Positions 1 to 10,200 of a stretch of 64,000 bases of DNA are shown here, in pieces. The notes below the pieces were generated by a model that was given only the letters and a program-made list of their open reading frames with translations, did no database searches and was not told the DNA's origin. The position numbers and the translations under genes were made by a program. This DNA is from Enoplosus armatus. Taxonomy: Eukaryota; Chordata; Actinopteri; Centrarchiformes; Enoplosidae. Location: positions 13,918,833 through 13,982,832 of the forward strand of contig NC_092189.1 of assembly GCF_043641665.1 (NCBI RefSeq), given 5' to 3'. The first letter of the stretch is position 1. Each line of letters starts with the position of its first letter.

Positions 1-255
1 GTGGAGTATTTTTCATATCAGTTTTATACACCAAAACTCAATCATGAAATACTATAATACGGCTAAGTTAAGTAGGACACTACTTAATCGTCACATTAAT
101 CTGTTGTTACTTAATCTATCAAAACTTAATTTAATCATACTGACGTGCACAGTGGATATCATGCCAAACAGAATGAGTAATTATTACAAAATAGCGTTAA
201 AATGTATTAGATGTGTATACGAGTCTGCATGTATGTGACTGTGTTACTTTCATAG

Positions 256-2102
256 GTGCAACAATGAGTGTGATCCTGGGTCTTTCCTACACGTTTTGCA
301 TTTGGATCTCAGCTGCAGTAGCCATCATCTACACATTGCTGGGAGGCCTCTACTCTGTAGCCTACACAGACATCATACAGCTATCCCTCATATTCTTTAG
401 CTTGGTGAGTTCCTCGCTTACATAGGAAATCATTTATTCCTAAAGCTTATTATGAGACAGTTCAACTTAAACATCTTGAAGCGTGTTAAAGCCTGTTCTA
501 CTGTTGAGATGCAATGCATTGAGTTTGACCTTGAGGGACAAAACATCTTTTATTATATATTATGAAAAGCTTATGGTGGCTCACTGGTATCCTACCAAGC
601 CTCTACTTGTCTGCTCACCGGTGTGGCTGGTCTGAGAGTGAACAATTGTAACTCTACCTTACTTTATCAAGTGAATATGCATGTTTTAAAATGTTTATGT
701 CAGTGGTTTGTTGTCTTTTCTGCAGTGGTTGTGTGTCCCCTTCATCCTGATGAACCCCCATTCAGCTGACATCACCAAGACCGCTTTCAACTTTACCTAC
801 CAGGCCCCCTGGATTGGTTCAGTGGATAAAGAAAGAGCATGGAGGTGGATTGACAATTTCTTATTATTGGTAAGTACTACATTCAGTAATTTTGTACTGC
901 AGTCATCCATGACTACTGGAGGAATAGGCAGTAGGTTGCCATGTAAACTGGCCGTGGGGTAAAGAGTGATGGCATGTAAATATAGAAACTGTGGTTTTGT
1001 TTGTTTTTTCTAAGGCTCTTGGTAACCTGGGATATCAGGACTTCCACCAGAGGACCCTGTCAGCTTCCTCATCAACCACAGCCAGGATAACCTGCTTTAT
1101 TGCAGCTCCTCTCATCTTCATACTCGGAATCCCATCTGTGTTGATCGGAGCAGTCGCAGCATCAACAGGTACAGCAATGGAATGAAATAGAAAACAATAG
1201 TGAGACTATGATAATTTATGTCACATTTTTTGGTGTCAGACTGGAACATGACCATATACGGCTCCCCGTCCCCGTACGAGCGTGGAGAGGCAGGTCAGGT
1301 TCTGCCCATTGCTCTGCAGAACCTCACCCCAAACTACATCTCCATCATCGGTATCGGAGCTATAGCTGCTGCCGTGATGTCATCAACAGACTCAGCTCTA
1401 TTGTCGGCCGCCTCAATCTTCACATCCAACATATATAAGAACATCCTGAGGACCAAGGTAAGATGAGACCGGATGACTTAGACTATGATTAAAGACCTGT
1501 GGTTATTTCTTTTCTGTTTCAGCTTCCAGTCTTTTTTTCCCCCGCAGGCATCAGATCGGGAGCTCCAGTGGGTGATCTGTGTAACCGTGGTGCTGGTGGG
1601 CTTGGCTGGCACATCGCTCACCTTCCTACACAACAGCATCATGGTTTTCTGGATCCTGGGCTCAGACATAACCTACACCATCATGTTTCCTCAGCTCGTC
1701 TGCGTCCTCTTCTTTAACATCTCTAATGGCTACGGCTCCATGATGGGCTTGCTAGTTGGAGTGTTGCTGAGAGTGCTGAGTGGCGAGCCACTGGTAGGGT
1801 TGCCTATTGTTCTCCACTTCCCGGGTTGCACTCTTGAGGATGGCATATATGTCCAGCGCTCTCCTGTTAGGACCATCTGCGTGTTGTCCACCATCTTTGC
1901 CACGTTATTGTTCTCCTACCTGGCTTCACTGCTCTTCAATAAAGGACTGATTCCTGAGAGGTGGGATGTACTTAAAGTGAAAACCCACAAAACGCTGCAG
2001 ACACAAATATCAATGAGCAATGACGCCACCAAAATAGACGAGGAGGAGAAACCTGAAGTGAATGAGACTGAATTAATGTTGACCACAAATCAGCAGGACT
2101 GA
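256..2102 (+). CDS. slc5a7-like: High-affinity choline transporter-like SLC5 protein (3' part of gene)
   Basis: Five exons are readable: 256-404, 726-869, 1015-1168, 1240-1457 and 1548-2102, each bounded by AG/GT and joined in phase; the stop is TGA at 2100-2102. They give about 406 C-terminal residues; the 5' exons lie left of the window. The product matches the sodium- and chloride-dependent choline transporter CHT1 (SLC5A7), which takes choline back into cholinergic terminals for acetylcholine synthesis. Matching blocks include [10 protein letters not shown], the ASTDWN junction, [16 protein letters not shown], and the SD-Y--FPQL-CVLF helix. The protein is multi-pass, with hydrophobic segments in every exon. 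Differences from CHT1 are many: [11 protein letters not shown] replaces the GGIPWQAYFQR block, and the cytoplasmic tail is short, acidic and ends TTNQQD. A divergent teleost paralogue is therefore more likely than the main slc5a7. Family assignment is firm; the exact orthologue is not. Confidence 0.85.
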
Positions 2103-2403
2103 AAGAGAAATGATTTAATGGGATGCTAACATGTTTTGTATGGAGCTATATCACCATGTCTCTATTTTTATATCAAATGGATTTCACTGGACTGCAGTAC
2201 ATAGAATCATTGAAATTAGCCTCACTTTTACCAGCTGCAAGTGATGAATGAATTAAAATGCAGGTCTTTTACTTGTACCAAAATATTTGGTGTAAGTGTA
2301 GTATTGCCAAGTTTACTTACACCACTACAGTAAAACATCTGAGTACTTCTTCCACCACGGCACATGATACTGATGTAATTTTATGTTTGACTGTCAAACA
2401 ATC

Positions 2404-2409
2404 AATAAA
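2404..2409 (+). terminator. Poly(A) signal of the slc5a7-like gene
   Basis: A canonical AATAAA lies about 300 bases past the stop codon, in AT-rich sequence, and fits the 3' end of the upstream transporter gene. Confidence 0.5.
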
Positions 2410-4146
2410 AGCCCAAATAAGCTGGGAGGTTAATTAATGAAACTGTGAAACATGTATCTCTAACTGTACAGTCAAATACAGGATGAATGGATAAATGGAA
2501 TGGAGCCCGATAAATCTGTAGGCCTACTACACCTCCCTCCCTTATGTTGTGACATCTATGCCCTGAGCCTGCATTCAGCAGAACGGATGCGCAGGTACTT
2601 CAGTTAAAAGAAATGTATCCCACTTAATAAGGTTTAAAAAGTAAATCTAAAAATGTACTTCCAATTCAGTTGGATGTGAGTACATTTTATAGATTATTTT
2701 TGCTCCTTTGTTAATTCCAATTAGTTTTTTTGAGTGACTATGTATATCATAAGAGTGAGTATAATGAATATAGTAAATGTAACTAAATGTATTTTGACGT
2801 TTTTGTGTTTATGTACTGGTAATTCCTGGTTCGGCCTTGTTGTGGCAGTAACGCTGCCTGAAGTTGAAGGTTTGACCACATAATAAGAAGAAAACAAGGA
2901 AGCGTCCGTACAGCAGCAGAATGATTGTCAACTGCAAAAAGTAGCTGTCCGTTGATGATCTTTTCAGTGGCGTGTAAGGTGAGATGATGCAAAGCAATTT
3001 ATCCATCGCATGTTAATGTACCAGGCCGTTAACATGTGTAGACATCCTGTATTAAAGAGGATGAAGGTTAGCTAGTGTGTGGGCAGGTGGAGTTAGCATG
3101 GTAACTTTGCTAGCTCGGCTAGCTGTAGCCACAAACCGTTAACGTTCTCCTGTACCGAACGTTCAGTAAAGTCCGTTCCAGTGTTCCAAATGAATGACGT
3201 CTGCTTCCTAGCAGAACCTGACGCTAGCTTAGCGATAGAAGCTAACTTTTCTTAGCAATGCCACAAATACCAATACACACAAGTTAACGATAGCAAAGTG
3301 GCAGCAGTGGAAATGAAAACGAAACACAGTAGTAGTGTTCTCAAAGTGTGGTGGATGTCGCTGATATAAACAGCCGAAATTATACTTTTCAATGATGAAG
3401 TATGGCGTTTCATGTATCAGTAACAAGCTGATTGTGATCATTCTTCAGTGTGTACTGTAAGTTAACAGGCTGCAGCTACACATGACTTCGTCAGTGGTTG
3501 ATACACCAACATTGATTTTAAGCTTGATTTCATGATATTGTTCTGGATCAGTTTGATAATGACAATGAGGCTCAGTACTTAATGTGAATTGGACCATCTG
3601 CCAGATACCCAATCCATTTAAAGGGGCACCCCAGCAATGCCCCTTTACTCACAAGAGACAGAGTTTTTTTAAGTGAATGGTCAAAAGGCTGAGATAGCCT
3701 GACTCACTAGTATGGGTCAAGCTCCAAAATAGTTGGATCCTGCAATTCCCATAAGCCATAATGCAGCTTGATAGGACAGGGGACAATGGAGATAGTTAAC
3801 TTTATCATAAACTAGAGAAATAGTAGGGAAAAACATACACTGGATAGGGAAGTCTGCATGACCCTCCCTACCTGGTAATTGCCTTTGTCTTTTCATCTCT
3901 ATCATTTTGTAAAGCTGGCTGTATGTGTAAGACTCTCTTGAGCCTAATCTGATATTACTACGGAGTGATTTTCTCACGTATTTGCCTATTTACTTAAACA
4001 AGTATCTCAGATCAGTTCACTCTAAATGTTGAACAGAAATATGAAGAGGAGCTTAAACTGATGTGCTCTGTAATGTGTCTTAATTTATATGAACTGCTCT
4101 TCAGCAGCTTCTTAGGACCTTAATTTTATGTTATTAATCTCAACAG
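2410..4146. other. Intergenic stretch with probable ttc9c promoter and 5' UTR exon
   Basis: No convincing coding exon is seen. The segment around 3030-3260 is richer in CpG and in GCTAGC, TTAGC and GTTAAC words, resembling the other promoter regions of this window. Because the first ttc9c coding exon starts at a splice acceptor (CAG ending at 4146), a non-coding first exon must lie upstream. A good donor GTAAGT at 3457 is one candidate for its end. The rest is AT-rich unique-looking DNA. Confidence 0.4.
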
Positions 4147-4166
4147 CTAACGAGCTCCACTGCGAA

Positions 4167-5729
4167 ATGGAGGCTGGAGGAGGAGAGGAGAGTATGGATG
4201 TGCAGGGGGCAGCAGCAGCTGAAACAAGCTTTTCTGGACACCGACAGACTTACGCAAAGCCCGTTTGGGCTTCGCTAGAGGAAGCAGCCCAAATGAAAAC
4301 AGAAGGGAACGCTTTCTACAGGGAGAAGAACATTCGCTCAGCCATCGGGCGTTATCACCGCGCTCTGCTCATCCTCAGAGGGCTCGACTCTGATGTGATG
4401 ACGCCAGTGAAAGGCTTTGGACCTGAGATACCTGTTCTCACACCTGAACAGGAGGCTGTACTGAGAAGCACACAAGTGGACTGCTACAACAACTTAGCTG
4501 GTAGATAAAACATCACAACCATGCAAAGTGGGGAAAAGAGTACTACAATATCCTGCTGAAGTAGAAATACTGTTATTTGACTTAAATATATCCCAAATCT
4601 ATTCAAGTAGTAGCTCCTAAATTATTCTGAGTATCAGTTAAGTAGTGGCATGTAGTCAGTTAGTTTTATAAGAGGTTATGTCCTTTTTAAGAGAGCTTTT
4701 TCACCGATTACCTTAAAAGGAAATTGGCAGCTGGGGACAGTATGCACAGTATTTGTAAGTATGTAATATATATGTACATATATATCTCTTCCAGCCTGTT
4801 TGCTGCAGAGACAGAGTGTTGACTATGCTCGTGTGCGGGAGTACAGCCTGCGGGTACTGCAGTGGCGACCAGGTGATGTTAAAGCACTGTACAGGGCAGG
4901 AGTAGCCACTCTGGAGATGGGAGATGCACAGACTGCTAAACAGTACCTCACCCAGGCCTGCAGAGAGCAGCCTAATGGTAAGAAAAGAGCCAGTGCATCA
5001 GGATCATCCATGGCAGGTTTAGGCCATCGTCATTTATTTAGATATTTCTGAGTTTCTCAATGCAGTGTTGCACGTCTTGCAGTCCTCTGTCAGTGTCTAC
5101 ACAGGATGCATTCAGCCACAGTACTTTTTCGCCTAATAGCATCTATAAAGCTCACTAATTAACATATTATATCTTGTCACAGATTAAACGAACAAGATAC
5201 AACTTTTAGTATGTCTTGAATTAAAGGTCTTTCAGATAAAATATTAGATGCTCTGCAAATTCAAAACTGGCAAAGACCAAATTGCAGTCTGTATTGTTAT
5301 TTCAAGGACTGATTTGTGAATTCATTCATTCATTTTCAGTTCATTTTTGCAAAACAAAGTATGTTGCATGGGACATTTGGCTCTGTCACAGAACTGCTGG
5401 ATAAATCATTTCCATACATGTAATACAGTATCTCTAGCACAATTCTGCAGATTCTCTCCTAGCCTCCTCCTACGTATTTGACACCTGTGGGATAACGGAG
5501 TAACAAGTAATAAGTATGCCTTTCCAAAACAAAACCTCATCTTTCATTTCCACTTCATTTTTCTGATGCAGATGCCAATGTGAGGAAGCACCTGCAGAGG
5601 GCTGAGGAGAAACTGAATCGGGAGTTACAGAAAGAGAGGGCCATGTACAGAGGCATGTTTTCCCCGAGCCTGAAGAGCAGCTCCGGAGAAGGGATTAACC
5701 TAACCAACAGAGCTGGTGAAGGAGTTTAG
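4167..5729 (+). CDS. ttc9c: Tetratricopeptide repeat protein 9C
   Basis: Three coding exons, 4167-4500, 4795-4977 and 5572-5729, join in phase to give 224 residues, ending in TAG. The start ATG at 4167 follows a splice acceptor at 4146, so the 5' UTR is spliced. The protein has the TTC9-family layout: a first TPR (KTEGNAFYREKN, then YHRALL-LRGL) near residues 47-75, a linker ending in LTPEQE, then two further TPRs including CYNNLAACLLQ, ALYRAGVA and ANVRKHLQRAEE. TTC9 proteins are small TPR proteins, thought to be co-chaperone-like; the molecular role of TTC9C is poorly known. It is longer than human TTC9C (171 residues) because of an Ala/Glu-rich N-terminal extension of about 45 residues and a short C-terminal tail after RGMFS. 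TTC9A or TTC9B are less likely because the mid-linker and C-terminal MF ending follow TTC9C. It runs tail-to-tail with the Dact-like gene. Confidence 0.9.
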
Positions 5730-5749
5730 CCTGCCAGCTCAACCTGCCA

Positions 5750-5755
5750 AATAAA
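5750..5755 (+). terminator. Poly(A) signal candidate of ttc9c
   Basis: AATAAA starts 20 bases after the ttc9c stop codon. That would make a very short 3' UTR, so a later AT-rich site near 6130-6150 could also be used. Confidence 0.35.
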
Positions 5756-6237
5756 GCCTCAACCTGAGAGAAAGACTGTGTTCAACCTCAACTGATCACA
5801 AACCAGCTGAAGAATGTTCACACATCTTGAATCACTAATGTTACCATGTGTCCTTTTAGGTGTCAATGAGCTGAGCATAGTACACAATAGTAAGAATTGT
5901 ACATTATACAGAATACTGGAATGCAGTCAGTAAAGATGTCTGAAAATAGAAAGGAGAGGACAGTTAGTTTCCTAGCAACACGAAAACACAGCTGTTTTTT
6001 GGATATTTCACAAAAACGCTTCTGAAAGCTAAAGTGAGACTCTTCATGCACTACTCAAAGTTCTGATTATGCCTTCATGATTGCAGTTGTCTGATCAGGG
6101 CTGTGAATGTTGATTTTGTGAGTTTTCAAGTAAAATATTTTTATAAATAATGTCCAAGCTCAGACGTCTCTTTTGATTGTAAAATATGAAATAATGCAGG
6201 TATTTCAGGCACAGTACAAGTTTAGTTATACGTTTCT

Positions 6238-6243
6238 TTTATT
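6238..6243 (-). terminator. Poly(A) signal candidate of the Dact-like gene
   Basis: TTTATT on the plus strand reads AATAAA on the minus strand, about 970 bases past the Dact-like stop. A second copy sits at 6309-6314. Either would give a 3' UTR of about 1 kb filling 6240-7210, where no other gene is seen. The convergent ttc9c ends less than 600 bases away. Confidence 0.45.
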
Positions 6244-7210
6244 AATAGTAAGCCATGAGAAGCCACATTTTGTCTCAAGTAACTCATCAATATTTTAATC
6301 ATTCAATATTTATTTGAAAATCCTGAGCACAATATCAAGTTAAAGAGTATTTGCTTGGTTTTGGTCATTATCTGGCCAATATGATTGTACTTCAGAGGCA
6401 ATATTGCCCATAAACAAAGGAATATCACATTCTCACAATAGCTATAATCACTGAACAAGTTACAGAGCAGCATGCAGACGAGGAGTGTACACATACACAT
6501 TCATACTCATTGTTACAGGATGACTAAACCAATACATGATGAAGCTGCTTATAGCCAATATTCTTTAAATCGGGCTACTTTTCAGCCACAAAAGGAGTCC
6601 AGAATAGTGTTCCTGTTGAGATGTCAAATCCTTTGAAACAGCATTCACACTATGAAAAACCCACACCAAGTTTTTAGAGGGTTTGTAGTTCTTCACAGCT
6701 CCCTAAAAGTAATAATTCACCCCTAAATAAAGTTGTCACCTATGTTTTCTTCACACGTGGCCCATGCTGCATCCTATAGCGCACTCGCTTGCTACTGTAG
6801 GATACACAATTTACAATAATACATTGTCAATGTGGAAAGACAGTGCAATCATTTGGCTACAAAGCACTCTGATTATGCCTCTGACATTTTGCTGTTTTTT
6901 GGGGCGCTATAAAAAGTGGCTATGTCTTTTAAAAATATACAAAAAACATTACTAGAATGAATGATGTGAGCCAAGAACAAAATGAATAGCAGGTTTTACA
7001 GGCTTCATGTGCCTGAGATGAACTTCCAAGCAGATATGTTATGGCCAGCAATATAAAACCAGTGTATCTGACTAATCAATCATAAATCTTTTGAAGCTTG
7101 AAAATTAAAAATGATGGCACTTCCTTGTACACGAAATACACCATCACTGGTGTTTTGAACGTAACACATGGAAGATGCATTTACTGTGGTGTTTGTGTAT
7201 TGTACAAGTG

Positions 7211-10200
7211 TCACTTCTTGGATGGCCTCCGTTTGAGACTCAGGGACCTCATGGAGCCAAACACTCTCCTCCCCAAGTCCCTCAGCGATCGAGAGCGCTG
7301 GAGGGGCATCCGTGGAGGAGGGGATGGAGAGAAGGAAGGGGAAGAGAGAGGGGAGAGGGAATGGCAGCTGCCTTCCAGGCTCTGAGAACGTGAGAGATTA
7401 AAGAGGCTGGCGGTGGAGGACAGGCGTTTGTCTTCCTCCTTTGCTCTCAGCAGTCTGACTCCTTCGTCTTTTCTGACGTGCATGCCACCATGCCCCACAT
7501 CTAATGAGGAGACCCAGTGTGCCCGCTTTGTGGGCTCCTCGCTGTGGTTACGAGGCACCAGCAGGCCTTGGGACTCACTCCTGAACAAAGCCCTCCTGGA
7601 AAGCCTGAGGCTGGAGCTGCGTCTCTCCCCATCTTCCTTCCCCCTCTTCTTTGAGAAGATGGGGGAGTTCTCTACTTTTGGCTTCTTGTCATTATTACTG
7701 GATGAAGCCTTCGCCCTTCGATGCTCCCTCCTCCAGCTTCCAACACTGTTCCTCCTCCATCCGTAGCCATACTCGGCTCTGTCCATCTCCTCCCTTTCGC
7801 TTTCGGACTCTTTGCCCCAGAGGCGTCCCTCAAAGCCTCTCCAGAGTTTGTTGGATGTCTTCCTGGGTGTCTGAGCTGCTGATCGCTCCTGCTCCTCACC
7901 CCAAACGGAGCTATAGTCCTCTCTCTTGGCATAGCTGCTTACTGTGGCTGCCCTGACCAACTTATGGGAGGCATGCTTTCCTCTATAAAGCCCATTCCCA
8001 TCCACCCTCTTCCACCCACCGCTACCCCCATTTCCTCCCCCACTCTGCCGAAGTGATCCACCCCTTGGTTGTATACCGCCATGCTCCAAAGGAGAGCTCC
8101 TTGTATTGGTGCGAGGCAGGGAGCACTGGAAGGGCGCATCCCGTCTGAAAACAGAGAGTGGGGTGGCACCCAGAGGGGATGGCTGGAGAGGCCGGGGAGG
8201 GGAGCGGCCCCTGGTAGTGGGGCGGGAGGCAGGGGAGGAGGCCGTGGAAGAGGGAAGGTCGGATGGGGAAGGGATCTGCTGGTAGTGGCAGTGTGAGGAG
8301 TAGTGGGGAGAGGGAATATGCATGGACTGATAAGGGTGTATGGGGCTGCTGGAGTGTGAGAGAGGAGGGGTGATGCTGGACTGAGACTGTGGAGAATGGG
8401 TGACACTGAGAGAAAGCTGTATTGGTCTCTGGGGATTCAGGTCGGTCAGTCTAGTATAGTCATGTGATTGATCTGTCTGAGCTGTCAGGTGAGTTTTACT
8501 GTGACCCCTCACCTCGCCTGCAGTATCTGTCTGGAAGCAGTCAATATCCAGCTCCACACCTTGTTCCATCAGTCCAACCACAACAGCCCTAGAGAGGCCA
8601 GAGAGGCGGGAGATCTCCCCCACCATGGGGGAGTCTTCACTTAGCTTGGGACTGGAGTTGGGCTCTTGGATTAAGCTGCTGCGCTGAGACCCAGGAGCTG
8701 ATCCAGAATTTGTACCAAACACTGATGGTCCAGTCTCAGGTGGAGCACCACTGCTCCAGTCTAAGGAACGACAGAAGGCAGATGACCCAAATCCAGAACT
8801 GGGTCCAGGCCCTGAAGTGACCTCCAGGGAACTACGGTGGCTCAGGCTGCTTGGACATGTTGAAATGCGAGGGCGAGCTCTAAGTGCTGGGGTGGGTGTA
8901 GCAGAGGAGAGTGATGAAGCAGAAGCTGTGGAAGCTGCAGCAAAGTCACTCTTCAAAGCGCCACAACTTCCATTTTTGGAATTGTCCACCGTTCCCCGGC
9001 TAGAATTCAAACCAGGAGTCAGGTTCAAGTTGAGGTTGAGATGTAGATTTATGTTCAAGTCCTCTCCTGTTGCTGAAGGAAGGTTACCCAGGTTGATTGA
9101 ATTCCTAGTGGCTTTTTTCCCAGTAGTGCTGAGGCTGACTCTGGCAGAGTTTCCCAGCAGTGACTTACAGGGAGTTATACTGAGTGTACTGCGGCTGTCA
9201 AAGGCAGAAAGAGACTGAGTGGAACCATGACTTTTGCCAGGGGTACAAAGGCCTCTGTGCGGGATTGGACCAGGGGTGGCAGCTGAAGTGAGATCGGAGG
9301 TGGAGGAGGTTACCCGTCTGTGGTACTGACGAGCGAGTTGAGAGATGTACTGCTCCAACTGGGTGAAGGAAGCTGGGGCAGGGGGCTGGTGAGGCTGTAG
9401 AGGCAGAGTTGGATCAGCGTTGGACTCACGTGGTTCATCTAGTTGGGGTCCTTCAGGGCTCGGAGATGGCTCCTGACACTGGGAGGTGAAGAGGGGGCTC
9501 TGGAGGGCGACGGCATGCAGCGGGCTTGGGTAGGGGTACACCTCTTTGGTCCGACGGGATACCAGGTCAGTGCAGTAGCGAGGGTCCAGCTGGGGTTTTG
9601 AATGGAGGGAGGAGGTGGAGGAAGAGGAGGTTTGGTTGATTAGCGGGAGAAGGGAAGAAATCAGGGAGTCACAGAGTCCTGAGCTGAGGCCAGACAGAAA
9701 GCTCAGACCAGTTGCTTCAAGGTGACTTTGGACTGCAAGAGACGAGAGAAGAAGAATTTCAGACAATTTAATTTTATTATTTATTTATTTATCATCTAAA
9801 TATTTATATACTCATCTCTTTCCAGACATAAGGGCTCCACTGAGGTTTACAGCCAGAACACTGCTTTGAACCAGCTTCAGCTGGCTGCTGCAAATTCATA
9901 TTTCCATGGATCTACTGTCTGCACCAGCTCACCTGAAACTGGTGTCCCTTCTCTTGGTCCATCGTCTTCCTGGCTGTTCTGCAGTGCAGGCTGCTGCTGC
10001 ACTGCACCTTCTGACCACAGGATGTCAGTGTTGTCACCAGACGGAGGAACCTGCTCCCACAGCTTCAGGGGTCTGGCTGGTGGAGCCGATCCTCCCTGAG
10101 CAGCATCACTGGACACAGAGTAGCAAGAGTCCGAGAGAGAGCTCCCACTCACTGAATAGAAACCTTGACAAGAGAGAAGCAAAGAAATTCAGTATGTACA

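Noticed and set aside
7413..9218. Several open frames of 75-133 codons on the plus strand
   Set aside because: They are shadows of the long, low-complexity Dact-like exon 4 on the minus strand and show no family resemblance.
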